Assembly (NCBI RefSeq): GCF_021502655.1
Contig: NZ_JAKFFT010000008.1
Location: forward strand, 248,001-312,000
Length of the DNA: 64,000 nucleotides
Origin: Dyadobacter sp. CY347
Lineage (GTDB): Bacteria > Bacteroidota > Bacteroidia > Cytophagales > Spirosomataceae
Direction: 5' to 3'
Part shown: one piece after another, positions 23,417 through 33,629 of the stretch
How positions within the stretch are numbered: position 1 is the first letter of the stretch
Layout of the letters: each line of letters starts with the position of its first letter
Made by a program: the position numbers and the translations under genes
The notes under the pieces: model-generated
Database searches by the model: none
Told to the model about the DNA's origin: nothing
The model's input: the letters and a program-made list of their open reading frames with translations, nothing else

Positions 23417-25274
23417 TATAATTTTGTGACTCAATCGCCTTTTCTGTGGCTATCAGTTCATTCTCATGCGGGAAGTTAGATTCCAGTGTTTGAGAATATG
23501 GTAGATTTTGCGGAATGAAATCTTCCTTAGCGCCTGGTTTGCTGTAATCATAAGACCAGCGGTAAACTGCAGGAATCTCTCCAACCCAGTTTCCGTGACC
23601 AGGATTGATCGGCGTAGTCCATTCCAATGTGTTTGATCTCCATGGATTTTGCGGCGCTCTTCTTCCTTTGAAAATGCTGTAAAAGAAGTTCCACAAGAAT
23701 ATAAATTGTGCAAGGAATGACAAGATCGCAGCAATAGAGATGAACATGTTCATGTCCATGAACTTATGCGTAAAGTCGTAGCTGGTGAACTGGTAGTATC
23801 TGCGAGGGAAACCTGCGATACCGACATAGTGCATTGGAATAAATACAAGATAAATACCAATGAACGTCAACCAGAAGTGAATCTGACCCAATGTCGTATT
23901 CATCATTCGGCCAAACATCTTAGGGAACCAGTGATACACCCCAGCAAAAAGTCCAAATGCCGATGCAGCTCCCATTACAAGGTGGAAGTGGGCAACAACG
24001 AAATATGTATCGTGTAATTGAATATCAAGTGCGCTGTTTCCAAGAATAATCCCTGTCAAACCGCCTGACACGAACAATGAAACAAGACCAATTGAAAACA
24101 ACATTCCCGGTGTGAAAACAATGTTTCCTTTCCAGAGAGTCGTAATATAGTTAAAGCCTTTCACCGCAGAAGGAACCGCAATAATCAATGTTAGGAACAT
24201 GAATACGGATCCCAAGAATGGATTCATACCTGTTACGAACATATGGTGAGCCCATACAATAAATGCAAGGAATGCAATACCCAACATCGATGCGATCATT
24301 GCACGGTAACCAAAGATCGGCTTACGTGAATTTGTGGCAATAACTTCCGATGTGATACCAAGTCCTGGCAACAATACGATGTAAACCTCAGGGTGACCCA
24401 GGAACCAGAACAAATGCTGGAACAAGATAGGGCTACCTCCAACGTTTGGAAGCGCTTCACCATTAATGTAAATATCTGAAAGATAAAAGCTTGTCCCGAA
24501 GTGACGGTCGAAGATCAACAGCAATACGGAAGACAAAAGAACCGGAAAAGAAATCAGGCCCAAAACCGCTGTAATAAGGAAAGACCAAATTGTCAACGGA
24601 AGACGATCGAATGACATTCCTCTTGTACGCAAGTTGATGACCGTAGTAATGTAGTTAATCCCGCCCAAAAGCTGTGACACAATGAAAAGGGCCATACTAG
24701 CCAACCAAAGCGTCATACCCATTCCTGAGCCTGGGTGCGCCTGAGGCAAAGCACTTAATGGCGGATAGATAACCCAACCACCCGCTGCTGGCCCTGCTTG
24801 TAAGAAGAGTGACGCAAACATGATAACGCTGGCCAGGAAAAAGAACCAGTACGACAACATGTTCATGAAACCAGACGCCATATCGCGCGCACCGATCTGC
24901 AACGGAATCAAGAAATTACTGAAAGTACCGCTTAATCCGGCAGTCAATACGAAGAATACCATGATGGTTCCGTGCATGGTAACCAAAGCAAGGTAAAAGT
25001 TCGGATCTAACTTACCGGCATCGCTGATCCAGCCGCCCAAAACAGGTTTCAGCCAGGAAAGATTTGAATCCGGCAAACCCAATTGAATACGGAAGATGAC
25101 CGACATGGAAATCCCGATCACCGCCCACATAATCCCGGTGATCAAATATTGCTTCGCTATAACTTTGTGATCTTCACAAAATATATATTTCTGCCAAAAG
25201 TTTTGTGCTTCGTGGTGGTGTTCATGCTCAGTTTCGTGGTGATGAGCTGTTTCCAATCCTTCAATAGCTGACAT
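23394..25274 (-). CDS. Cytochrome c oxidase subunit I
   Basis: 626 aa, twelve-helix catalytic subunit with heme a, heme a3 and CuB. FLGHPEVYIVLLPG carries the CuB histidine cross-linked to Tyr and the proton-channel Glu of A1-type oxidases; WAHHMF supplies the two other CuB histidines, and HDTYFVVAHFHLVM the heme ligands. The N-terminus has an unusual His/Glu-rich run (residues 11-23). A hydrophilic C-terminal tail extends past the last helix. It lies between coxII and ctaA. Confidence 0.97.
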   Translation of the reverse strand: MSAIEGLETAHHHETEHEHHHEAQNFWQKYIFCEDHKVIAKQYLITGIMWAVIGISMSVIFRIQLGLPDSNLSWLKPVLGGWISDAGKLDPNFYLALVTMHGTIMVFFVLTAGLSGTFSNFLIPLQIGARDMASGFMNMLSYWFFFLASVIMFASLFLQAGPAAGGWVIYPPLSALPQAHPGSGMGMTLWLASMALFIVSQLLGGINYITTVINLRTRGMSFDRLPLTIWSFLITAVLGLISFPVLLSSVLLLIFDRHFGTSFYLSDIYINGEALPNVGGSPILFQHLFWFLGHPEVYIVLLPGLGITSEVIATNSRKPIFGYRAMIASMLGIAFLAFIVWAHHMFVTGMNPFLGSVFMFLTLIIAVPSAVKGFNYITTLWKGNIVFTPGMLFSIGLVSLFVSGGLTGIILGNSALDIQLHDTYFVVAHFHLVMGAASAFGLFAGVYHWFPKMFGRMMNTTLGQIHFWLTFIGIYLVFIPMHYVGIAGFPRRYYQFTSYDFTHKFMDMNMFISIAAILSFLAQFIFLWNFFYSIFKGRRAPQNPWRSNTLEWTTPINPGHGNWVGEIPAVYRWSYDYSKPGAKEDFIPQNLPYSQTLESNFPHENELIATEKAIESQNYNDQFNAH

Positions 25275-25302
25275 ATACTTCTAATGTATTTAAATTAACA
25301 AA

Positions 25303-26409
25303 TTAGCGTAGACTTGTACTTGTTCCTGCTCCTCCTGTTGAAGTTGCTGAACTATCAGCAGGAGTTGCCGCTTCGGCTGGCACATATTTCATCGCTTTCG
25401 CTTTCAAGTTCTCTGGCACTTTCGCAAGATACTCAGGGTAAGTTTGAAGGAAAGTTGCTTGCTCAGCACACCACTTCTTATAAGACGCTTCGTCCTCAAC
25501 TATCAATCGCATTTTCATTGAAAAGTGTCCTTGTCCACAAACCTCAGTACATGCAATTTCGTAATCAAAATTTGCATTACCAGTTTCAGCACGCATGTCA
25601 GCAGTTGTTTTATCTGCAACGAACCAGAACTTGGTCGGCATACCCGGAACGGCATCCATTTTCACACGCATGTGAGGAATAAATACACTATGCAAAACGT
25701 CCCTTGCACGTATTTTTAGCAATACAGGACGGTTTACCGGGATGTGCATTTCACTTGGATTGGTAAAATCATCAAAAGAATTCTCGTCAGAAAGATCTAT
25801 ACCAACCTCATTTTGAGAATCTATCAATTTGTAATTATAATCTCCCAATTTATTATCGCTCATCCCCGCATAACGCGCGATCCAGTTGAATTGCTTTCCT
25901 GTAATCTCGATAACCTCAGCATCTCTCGGTGCATCAGATGTTATGTCAGACCATGCTTTCCAGCCGGTGAATACCAAAAGTGCCATAACAATAGCTGGAA
26001 CAATAGTCCAGATAAGTTCAAGCCTGTGGTTATCAGGGTAGAATGATGCACGGTGGTTTTTCTTGTGCTGATATTTCCACGCAAAAAAGAAGATCAGGAA
26101 GTTAACGATGATAAACGGTATTGTTAAAATACCCATTGAGAACCAGAATAGGTCGTCAGTTCTTCTACCGTGAATCGAAGATGCCTCAGGCAGGAAGAAT
26201 TCGCGGGCGTGCAGATAGGACCAGGTAATTGAAATCGCTCCAAGAATCAGGATCACGATAAACATGGCACCATTCCACTTATTCCCCGATGGCTCCGCAT
26301 CTGGCGAATCGGTTCTGTTTACATTTTTAAGAACATTCTGAAGTCTGGATATCACAACGCCTGTGAGAACCAGAAAAACAAGAGCAATTAATGCGATAAT
26401 AATATTCAT
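25303..26409 (-). CDS. Cytochrome c oxidase subunit II
   Basis: 368 aa. Three hydrophobic segments (about residues 1-20, 49-66, 90-111) and the canonical second helix near 132-151 precede the periplasmic cupredoxin domain. All CuA ligands are present: His240, Cys287, Glu289, Cys291, His295, Met298. The C-terminus is an Ala/Ser/Thr tail; there is no fused cytochrome c domain (no CxxCH). Electrons probably come directly from a heme of the adjacent alternative complex III. Confidence 0.96.
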   Translation of the reverse strand: MNIIIALIALVFLVLTGVVISRLQNVLKNVNRTDSPDAEPSGNKWNGAMFIVILILGAISITWSYLHAREFFLPEASSIHGRRTDDLFWFSMGILTIPFIIVNFLIFFFAWKYQHKKNHRASFYPDNHRLELIWTIVPAIVMALLVFTGWKAWSDITSDAPRDAEVIEITGKQFNWIARYAGMSDNKLGDYNYKLIDSQNEVGIDLSDENSFDDFTNPSEMHIPVNRPVLLKIRARDVLHSVFIPHMRVKMDAVPGMPTKFWFVADKTTADMRAETGNANFDYEIACTEVCGQGHFSMKMRLIVEDEASYKKWCAEQATFLQTYPEYLAKVPENLKAKAMKYVPAEAATPADSSATSTGGAGTSTSLR

Positions 26410-26431
26410 GATAATTAACTGGGTTTTGCAA

Positions 26432-27787
26432 TTAGGCGATATCGTGATGCAATGATTCCTCCAACATTGGATGATTCCTTGGTATCAAATTCGCCTTTTC
26501 TAACTGACTTGCAATTGAATAACCAAACGCACAAATAAACAAGAGGAAAAATCCCCATTCCAACGGACCGAACCCTGCACTTGATCCGAGTGTACCCGGC
26601 ATTATATTGGTATAAAAATCCATATAATGACCAATGATCACACTCCAGCAAGCCACTTTGAGAATTGAATGTGTATACTTCGCATCCCGTGTCATTAAAA
26701 CAAGGAATGGAAAGAAGAAATTCAGGAACAGAGTAATAAAGAATGGCGCTTTGAAAAATCCGTCATGTCCTCTAAAACGCTCCAGGAAATAAATCGTCTC
26801 TTCTGGTAAATTGGCATAGTAGATCAAAAGAAATTGCGCAAACCATACATATGTCCAGAAGATGCTGAATGCAAATACAAACTTACCTAAGTCACGAAGG
26901 TGGCTCGAATTAACCGCTCTTAAATATCCACGCTCCCTCAACATCACAATGGTCAATGTGATCACCGCCAAACCAGCCACGTGCCAGCTAGCTAATGTAT
27001 ACCAACCGAACATTGTGCTGAACCAGTGCGTGTCAATTGACATGACAAAATCCCATGCGGAAGTTGATGAGGTAACACCAAAAACGACCAGAAACGCAGT
27101 TCCAAAACGAATAGACTTTTCATAGAACTCCGTGCCGCCGATTTCATCTTCTTTCAAAGACAGATTACGGATCACACGCCACATTCCGTACCAAACAACA
27201 AAGTAAAATACAAGTCTGAAAACAAAGAATGGTGTATTTAGAAATCCTCTTTTTCCAGCAATAATAGGATCATATTCCGGTCCGCCTACTTCGTAAAGAC
27301 CTTCGTGCGTCCAGTGAAATAAATCATGTCCACCGAAGAAAAACGTTAACAACATTACTACTCCTGTAATTGGCAAGAATGCTGGAAGCGCTTCCGGAAC
27401 TCGTTTAAATACAGCTGACCATCCTGCCTGAGCGAGATAATTGTAAGAAATAAAGAACATTCCGACAACTGCCATTCCCGTGAAGTAAACGCCGTTTACC
27501 CAAAGGTTCGCCCAGATACGTGTAACCCAGTTTGCTTCATGATGTCCCGTTGCTGCTGCGGCTTCGTGTCCGGCAGCGCCGTGTTCTGCTGCACCATGTC
27601 CTACTGCGGCAGCCGCTTCTGCGCCATGTGCAGCCGCTTCGTGTCCGCCGCCACCATTAGCCGCCAGATAAGCGCCTAATATGATCAGCGCAATGCCTAC
27701 GCCGCCACCTATGATCAAATTTCTTTTAGCCCCCGATGTAAATTCAAACCGTTCTTCAATAGAAGGAATCGAATGTGCTGATGCCAT
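26432..27787 (-). CDS. actF: Alternative complex III subunit F
   Basis: 451 aa, about ten membrane helices; ActF is a paralogue-like companion of ActC in the quinol:cytochrome c oxidoreductase and one of the candidate proton-path subunits. Conserved regions include FFFGGHDLFHWTHEGLY and SSTSAWDFVMSIDTHWFSTMFGWY. After the first helix (about 24-44) there is an Ala/His-rich low-complexity insert (about 48-84). The C-terminus MLEESLHHDIA is typical of Bacteroidota. It precedes coxII by 22 bases. Confidence 0.93.
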   Translation of the reverse strand: MASAHSIPSIEERFEFTSGAKRNLIIGGGVGIALIILGAYLAANGGGGHEAAAHGAEAAAAVGHGAAEHGAAGHEAAAATGHHEANWVTRIWANLWVNGVYFTGMAVVGMFFISYNYLAQAGWSAVFKRVPEALPAFLPITGVVMLLTFFFGGHDLFHWTHEGLYEVGGPEYDPIIAGKRGFLNTPFFVFRLVFYFVVWYGMWRVIRNLSLKEDEIGGTEFYEKSIRFGTAFLVVFGVTSSTSAWDFVMSIDTHWFSTMFGWYTLASWHVAGLAVITLTIVMLRERGYLRAVNSSHLRDLGKFVFAFSIFWTYVWFAQFLLIYYANLPEETIYFLERFRGHDGFFKAPFFITLFLNFFFPFLVLMTRDAKYTHSILKVACWSVIIGHYMDFYTNIMPGTLGSSAGFGPLEWGFFLLFICAFGYSIASQLEKANLIPRNHPMLEESLHHDIA

Positions 27788-27820
27788 TATTTATTTTATT
27801 TCTCTGTTATCAAAAAGTAA

Positions 27821-28444
27821 TTAAGCTCCCTTCTGCAATTTCTGTACATAATGTACAATCTTCCAGCGCTCCTCAGGATTGATTTGAGATCCGTGTGGCC
27901 ACATACGTGCTTTTCCATGTGTAATGACGTGGAAAATGTGACCTTCATTCAGATTTTTATAAGCGTCGCTCGCATAATTTGGAACCCCTTTATACATCGC
28001 TGCAACTTTCCCGTCTCCGGCTCCTGTTGCGCCATGGCAGTGCTGGCAATATCTGTCGTAAAGCACTTTACCTTCTGCCAAAGTATTTTCATTCAATGGA
28101 ATAGGGTTTTTCAATACACGCTCCGAGATTGAAATACTGTCAGCCGGAATGTTGTAAACCATCAAATCAGTACTCGCAGAATCTGCATCACCGAATGATG
28201 TCTGATAGTTACGTCGTGCAACTGTTCCTGCAACCGGTAATCTCATTGTCAGACCCATTGGATTAATAGGGTTCGCTTTTTCCTGTTTGTATGGTTCATA
28301 GCCAACAGGCAGATACATATTTGGTGCATACTCTTTACCAGGATCATTAGGATCCCTCGTGCAACCAGCCGCAGCAGTAAGGATTACAGCAGCAACTAAC
28401 AGATATTTATATAAATCTTTGAATTTCATTTTCTCAAACTCCAT
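27821..28444 (-). CDS. actE: Alternative complex III subunit E, monoheme cytochrome c lipoprotein
   Basis: 207 aa. A lipobox (LTAAAGC, Cys28) anchors it in the membrane. The C-terminal cytochrome c domain has one CxxCH (Cys133-His137, CQHCH) and a likely axial Met in KARMWPHG. It accepts electrons from ActA and can pass them on. Its ATG shares one base with the ActD stop codon, so they are translationally coupled. Confidence 0.94.
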   Translation of the reverse strand: MEFEKMKFKDLYKYLLVAAVILTAAAGCTRDPNDPGKEYAPNMYLPVGYEPYKQEKANPINPMGLTMRLPVAGTVARRNYQTSFGDADSASTDLMVYNIPADSISISERVLKNPIPLNENTLAEGKVLYDRYCQHCHGATGAGDGKVAAMYKGVPNYASDAYKNLNEGHIFHVITHGKARMWPHGSQINPEERWKIVHYVQKLQKGA

Positions 28445-28974
28445 TAAAATTGCTTAATGTTGACTTCTTCTGCTCCGCTGTCTTTCAATGCTCTTGAAAT
28501 TTCATCTTCTGACATTGAATTTCTCCCCAGATCAATCGCCATTACAAACTTGTTATCTGTTGAGCGCAAATCAAATCTTGGATGAAAGTGAGCACCGGGT
28601 CCCAGGCCATTTGAAATGAAAAATGTTGTTACCATTCCAAAAGCTGTAAACAACACAGTAAGCTCAAATGTGATCGGAATATAGTTGGGAATCGAAATCG
28701 GATCCTTACCACCGACGATCATCGGCCAGTCAATTCCCATTGTCCAGATCATCAATGTTAACGCAACGCAGCATCCTGTTACACCAAACATGAATGCGGC
28801 AATCCCGATCCTTGTTCTTGGGTGGCCTAATGCTTCGTCCAGTCCGTGAATCGGAAATGGAGAATAGACCTCTTTTATTTTTACTCCTGCTTTTCTAAGC
28901 TTTGGCACTGCGTGAAGTACAGTATCGTCATCGTCGTAAACTCCGACCAAATATTTACCAGATAATTCTGCCAT
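28444..28974 (-). CDS. actD: Alternative complex III subunit D (DUF3341)
   Basis: 176 aa. Two membrane helices (about residues 58-80 and 97-121) and a cytosolic N-terminal ferredoxin-like fold with GVYDDDDTVLHAVPKLRKAG and VYSPFPIHGLDEALGH, the DUF3341 signature of ActD. The role is structural, possibly in proton transfer. Gene order and coupling with actC/actE are standard. Confidence 0.93.
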   Translation of the reverse strand: MAELSGKYLVGVYDDDDTVLHAVPKLRKAGVKIKEVYSPFPIHGLDEALGHPRTRIGIAAFMFGVTGCCVALTLMIWTMGIDWPMIVGGKDPISIPNYIPITFELTVLFTAFGMVTTFFISNGLGPGAHFHPRFDLRSTDNKFVMAIDLGRNSMSEDEISRALKDSGAEEVNIKQF

Positions 28975-29008
28975 ATCAATACTTATATTAAAATACCTGT
29001 CAGTCTAA

Positions 29009-30442
29009 TTATTCTTTGTCCTTATCAAAAGCCGGTTCAGCTGTACCGCGCTGTCTTACCTTTGCCACACCAGCAATTTTGGTTGGCAGATTAGCAGAAG
29101 TAGAACGGATCACTGCCTTTACTTCCGCCATATTTATCACTGGCAAATACTTCGAGAATAAAAGGAATAAGGTAAAGAACAATCCGAATGAGAAAATGTA
29201 ATCACCAATGTCATAGCGCGTTGGCGAGAACATGGCCCAGCTTGAAGGGATATAATCACGGTGCAGCGAAGTAACAATGATCACGAAACGCTCGAACCAC
29301 ATCCCAATGTTTACAACTACTGAAATGAAGAATGTAAATGTGATGCTTCTGCGCAGTTTTCTCGACCAGAAAAGTTGTGGAGAAATTACGTTACAGGTCA
29401 TCATCGCCCAGTATGCCCACCAGTAAGGTCCGGTCATACGGTTGAAGAATGCATAATATTCATATTCAACACCTGAGTACCAAGCAATAAAGAACTCGGT
29501 AATGTATGCCACACCAACCACAGAACCGGTCAATGTGATAACCTTGTTCATTGTTTCAATGTGCTCTAGTGTAATGTAGTCTTCTAATTTGTAAACAACC
29601 CTTGTGATAAGCATCAGGTTTTGAACCATTGCAAATCCTGAGAAGATTGCACCCGCAACGAAGTAAGGAGGGAAAATGGTAGTATGCCATCCCGGAATCA
29701 CCGACGTTGCAAAGTCCATACTTACAATGGTGTGAACCGAAAGTACAAGTGGTGTAGACAGACCTGCAAGGATTAAGCTGATATACTCATAACGAGCCCA
29801 GGTTTTTGCTGATCCATCCCAGCCCATTGCAAATGTTCCGTACATCAGACGAGAAACTTTGCTAGTTGCACGGTCACGGATCGTAGCAAGGTCTGGAATC
29901 AGACCAATGTACCAGAAAACCAATGAAACTGAGAAATATGTACTGATCGCAAATACGTCCCAAACAAGCGGTGAGTTGAAGTTAACCCAAAGAGATCCGA
30001 ATGCGTTTGGAAGCGGAAGCGCCCAATATGCCATCCAGGGACGGCCCATGTGCATTAAAATAAATGATGCTGCGCAGAGAACCGCAAAAATAGTCATCGC
30101 TTCTGCTGCACGGTTGATTGATGTTCTCCATTTCTGACGGAACAAAAGCAAGATCGCCGAGATCAGGGTTCCGGCGTGACCGATACCAACCCACCAAACG
30201 AAGTTTGTGATATCCCATGCCCAGCCAACTGTCTTGTTAAGACCCCATACGCCAAGCCCTTCCCACCAAGTCCATGCAAGACAAACCGATCCATAAGCCA
30301 GAACAATCAGAGAAAGCCCAAAAGCAATTTTCCATTCTTTTGTCGGTGGCCCTTCCACATGCCGGCATATGTCTTCCGTTACGTCTGCGTACGTTTTCCC
30401 ACCTTGGATCAGTGGTTCTCTTACAGGTGAAGTAACATGCAT
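29009..30442 (-). CDS. actC: Alternative complex III subunit C (NrfD/PsrC-like quinol-binding)
   Basis: 477 aa, about ten membrane helices of the NrfD family. ActC contains the menaquinol site next to the FeS clusters of ActB. Conserved features are WVGIGHAGTLISAILLL, with the helix-2 His, and MTCNVISPQLFWSRKLRRS. The charged C-terminal tail is cytosolic. It follows actB by 49 bases. Confidence 0.95.
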   Translation of the reverse strand: MHVTSPVREPLIQGGKTYADVTEDICRHVEGPPTKEWKIAFGLSLIVLAYGSVCLAWTWWEGLGVWGLNKTVGWAWDITNFVWWVGIGHAGTLISAILLLFRQKWRTSINRAAEAMTIFAVLCAASFILMHMGRPWMAYWALPLPNAFGSLWVNFNSPLVWDVFAISTYFSVSLVFWYIGLIPDLATIRDRATSKVSRLMYGTFAMGWDGSAKTWARYEYISLILAGLSTPLVLSVHTIVSMDFATSVIPGWHTTIFPPYFVAGAIFSGFAMVQNLMLITRVVYKLEDYITLEHIETMNKVITLTGSVVGVAYITEFFIAWYSGVEYEYYAFFNRMTGPYWWAYWAMMTCNVISPQLFWSRKLRRSITFTFFISVVVNIGMWFERFVIIVTSLHRDYIPSSWAMFSPTRYDIGDYIFSFGLFFTLFLLFSKYLPVINMAEVKAVIRSTSANLPTKIAGVAKVRQRGTAEPAFDKDKE

Positions 30443-30491
30443 ACTACTATTATTTATAATGATTTAATCTTCTTTTAAACTCTATTTTCAA

Positions 30492-33400
30492 TTAAGCGTG
30501 TTCCTTTTTTTCAGGAGCTTTCGCAGCAGCATCTTTGTTACGAATCTTGGTCAAATAAGAGATCTGAGGACGAACGTTAATCTCTTCCAGCATGTGGAAT
30601 GCGCGGCCTTCCTTCTCTACTTCAAGCAATTTCGAAATTCTGCTTTCAGGATCGTTCATATCTCCAAAAGTGATCGCATTGGTTGGGCAAGATGAAGCAC
30701 AAGCCACATTAACCTCTCCGTCTACAATGCGTCTTCTTTCTTTCTTAGCAGTCAATTTTGCATCCTGAATTCTATGAACACACATTGAGCACTTCTCGAT
30801 AACTCCCCTTGAACGTACCGTTACGTCTGGGTTGATCACCATTTTACCTAAATCATTATTGAAGTGGTAATCAAAGTTATCGTTATCGAAATATTTGAAC
30901 CAGTTGAAACGACGTACTTTATAGGGGCAGTTGTTTGCACAATATCTAGTACCGACGCAACGGTTGTAAGTCATTTGGTTAAGCCCTTCTGAACTGTGCG
31001 TAGTTGCTAAAACAGGACAAACCGTTTCGCAAGGTGCATTGTTACAGTGCTGGCAAAGCATCGGTTGGAATGTAACTTCCGGATTTTCAGAAGCGATTTC
31101 CAATCCTCTCAAATCTTCAACATCCGCGTCACTGCTGTAATAGCGGTCAATCCGCAGCCAGTGCATTTCACGCGCGTTGATTACTTCCTGACGTCCTACA
31201 ACGGGAATGTTGTTTTCAGCCTGGCAGCTCACTACGCAAGAACCACAGCCAAAGCATGTGTTCAGGTCAATGACCATTCCCCATGAATGGTTTTTATATT
31301 TATGTCCATTCCAAAGAGACAGATCAGTCGCATCTACTACGCCATCTGATGTCGGGATTTTCGGAGCAAACCGGCCCGCCATTGGATCTTTCTGGAAATG
31401 AGCCAAAACAGTCTCTTGTAGAACTGACTTACGGTTCATCACCGTATTGTGCGTCTGAGTCTGGGCTATTTCTCTTGTATCGCCTGTTTTTGAAACAGTT
31501 ACTTCACCCGGAGCGAATGTCAGATAGCCATCTGCAAACGCTGCCAAAGGATAAACATTCTTTCCAACTCCATTTGCCGACTTCCCAGCCTTTTCGCGGC
31601 CAAAGCCAATTGCAATCGCAACTGTACCATTAGCCAGACCTGGCTGAATGATCACCGGCACCTCTACCGCTTTACCTTTGATATCCACTTTCACGACATC
31701 TCCCTGTGCAAGGCTAAGGTCTGCAGCTGTCTTCTGAGAAACACATGCGTGGTTATCCCAGCATGCTTTGGTGATCGGCTCAGGCAATTCCTGAAGCCAT
31801 GGATTATTCGCTGCAAATCCGTTACCGAGACCAACATTTTCGAACAATGTAAGTTCTATCCCAGACGAAGAAGCTTTGTATTTTTTAGCAATTCCTGCTG
31901 CTGCTGCACTTAGATTTCCCGAGAATGTTGCTCCCGAAGCCATCAGAGTTGCAGGCGCGTCATACACACCGTCATGGAGGGATTTGATCCAGAATTTCTC
32001 AAAATCTCCCGTTCCACCTTGTGTGTAAACATTCTTTCTCCAATATGCCTTAATATATTCGTGATAATCAGATGCCAATCCTGCCCATTTCAATAAGCTA
32101 ACCTGAGCCTGGCGTGTGCTGAAAATCATGCTGATCGCAGGCTGTGCAAGGCTGTAAGATCCTGCAACCGGCTCTGCATCATTCCAGGATTCCAGGTAAT
32201 GTGGGGCTGGACAAATGTATTTCAATAATGATGACGTTTCGTCTGCGCGGTCATTGAAGGAAACGCTCAGGGAAACCTGTGGTAAAGCCGCTGCCAATTC
32301 TGCTCCGCGAGGGTGATCGTAAACTGGGTTAGCACCGAATAAAATCAATGCTGCCACTTTTCCGCCCTTCACTTCGTCAACCAGAGTGTTCATAGCCACA
32401 TCATTACCCTGGCGGTAATTAGCAGGCTTATCCAGATTAATAGTCGTTCCGTAACTTCCAAGCAAACTGTTCAAAGCATTAACGACCACCTGAACAGATG
32501 CGTCATTGATGCCACTCACAACCAGCGCCTGTCCTTTTGCAGCTACTAAATCTGCCGCTGCTTTGTCAAGGTTAGGAACTTCGATGGCAGCCGTTGAGAT
32601 AGGAGATCCGCCTAATTTGGCTGCTACTTTGTTGTAAAGAGCAGCTGCAACCAAGCCAAGTTGTGACGGCTTAACTGCTGTACGGTAATCTGCGTTTGAT
32701 CCGGTTACCGAAAGAATGGCTTCAAACTGATAATGCCGCGACATTTCTTTCTTGCCTTCCTTGCCGCTGCTAACTCTGCGTGTATCTGCAAACTGAGCAG
32801 AGAATGTATCAGGTGAAACCCAGGTTCCAAGGAAATCTGCGTCAATACCAACGATAACCTTTGCTTTGCTGAAATCGTAAGATGGGAAAACTGCTTTACC
32901 AAACGAAAGCTCATTCCCTTTTAAAATCGCGGAAGACGAATTCGCATCGTACATCACGTGCGAAGTCGTAGGATATTTTGTTGTGAAATCAGCGATAACA
33001 GATTTCGTCGAAGGGCTCAGGATTGTAGATGAAAGAATTCTGATCGCTCCGCCTTGTGCTGCTATTTTGGTCAGTTGGTCAGAAATTTCCTTGTCAACCG
33101 CATCCCAGCTAATTTTTGTATCTGATCCCTTTTTTGGGCCTTTTAATTTTTCGTTATCATATAATCCCAAAAGCGAAGCATGAGCGCGGGCGCTAACACC
33201 GAAAGACGTTTTGGAAAGTGAATTGCTTTCAATCTTAACAGGACGGCCTTCGCGGGTCTTAACCAGAATGCTCGCATAATCGCCACCTTCAGCGTAAGTA
33301 GATGCGTACCAGTTTGCTATGGTTGGGAATTCTCCCTCGGGCTTATTAACGTACGGTATTGCTTTCTTTACAGGCGCTTCGCAAGCTGCCAGTGATACCG

Positions 33401-33584
33401 CAGCCATTCCAAAACCCAGCACTTTCAAAAAATCTCGGCGGTGGGTTCCGGCTCCATCTACCAAACTTTCGTATTGGTTTTCGGTCGGACCGTCGGAAAA
33501 CTCTGAACGTGCGTCTTTTACAAATTTTTCGTCGTTCCGCAGCTCTTCAAGTCCCCGCCAGTATCTTTTATTAGTATTTTCCAT
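30492..33584 (-). CDS. actB: Alternative complex III subunit B, FeS/molybdopterin-like protein
   Basis: 1030 aa from the ATG at 33582-33584; a TTG four codons upstream is less likely. A twin-arginine motif (HRRDFLKVLG, Arg49-Arg50) followed by AAC at Cys68 suggests Tat export and lipid anchoring. The N-terminal ~700 residues have the molybdopterin-oxidoreductase fold, but in this family no Mo cofactor is bound. The C-terminal ferredoxin-like part carries four cysteine clusters: CFGCGSCVVSC, CQHCNNAPCETVCP, CVGTRYCANNCP, and CSMC with CASSCP. It passes electrons from menaquinol to ActA hemes. Confidence 0.95.
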   Translation of the reverse strand: MENTNKRYWRGLEELRNDEKFVKDARSEFSDGPTENQYESLVDGAGTHRRDFLKVLGFGMAAVSLAACEAPVKKAIPYVNKPEGEFPTIANWYASTYAEGGDYASILVKTREGRPVKIESNSLSKTSFGVSARAHASLLGLYDNEKLKGPKKGSDTKISWDAVDKEISDQLTKIAAQGGAIRILSSTILSPSTKSVIADFTTKYPTTSHVMYDANSSSAILKGNELSFGKAVFPSYDFSKAKVIVGIDADFLGTWVSPDTFSAQFADTRRVSSGKEGKKEMSRHYQFEAILSVTGSNADYRTAVKPSQLGLVAAALYNKVAAKLGGSPISTAAIEVPNLDKAAADLVAAKGQALVVSGINDASVQVVVNALNSLLGSYGTTINLDKPANYRQGNDVAMNTLVDEVKGGKVAALILFGANPVYDHPRGAELAAALPQVSLSVSFNDRADETSSLLKYICPAPHYLESWNDAEPVAGSYSLAQPAISMIFSTRQAQVSLLKWAGLASDYHEYIKAYWRKNVYTQGGTGDFEKFWIKSLHDGVYDAPATLMASGATFSGNLSAAAAGIAKKYKASSSGIELTLFENVGLGNGFAANNPWLQELPEPITKACWDNHACVSQKTAADLSLAQGDVVKVDIKGKAVEVPVIIQPGLANGTVAIAIGFGREKAGKSANGVGKNVYPLAAFADGYLTFAPGEVTVSKTGDTREIAQTQTHNTVMNRKSVLQETVLAHFQKDPMAGRFAPKIPTSDGVVDATDLSLWNGHKYKNHSWGMVIDLNTCFGCGSCVVSCQAENNIPVVGRQEVINAREMHWLRIDRYYSSDADVEDLRGLEIASENPEVTFQPMLCQHCNNAPCETVCPVLATTHSSEGLNQMTYNRCVGTRYCANNCPYKVRRFNWFKYFDNDNFDYHFNNDLGKMVINPDVTVRSRGVIEKCSMCVHRIQDAKLTAKKERRRIVDGEVNVACASSCPTNAITFGDMNDPESRISKLLEVEKEGRAFHMLEEINVRPQISYLTKIRNKDAAAKAPEKKEHA

Positions 33585-33629
33585 AAAACTATTCAATACA
33601 AATGAGTTGTATCAGGTATTATTTTTTGA

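Noticed and set aside
27537..27645. Possible tandem repeat or CRISPR-like array
   Set aside because: It is the codon-level repetition of an Ala/His-rich protein insert in ActF, not spaced direct repeats.
30492..33584. Formate dehydrogenase-type molybdoenzyme
   Set aside because: The surrounding actA-F genes identify it as ActB, in which the molybdopterin fold is kept without the cofactor.
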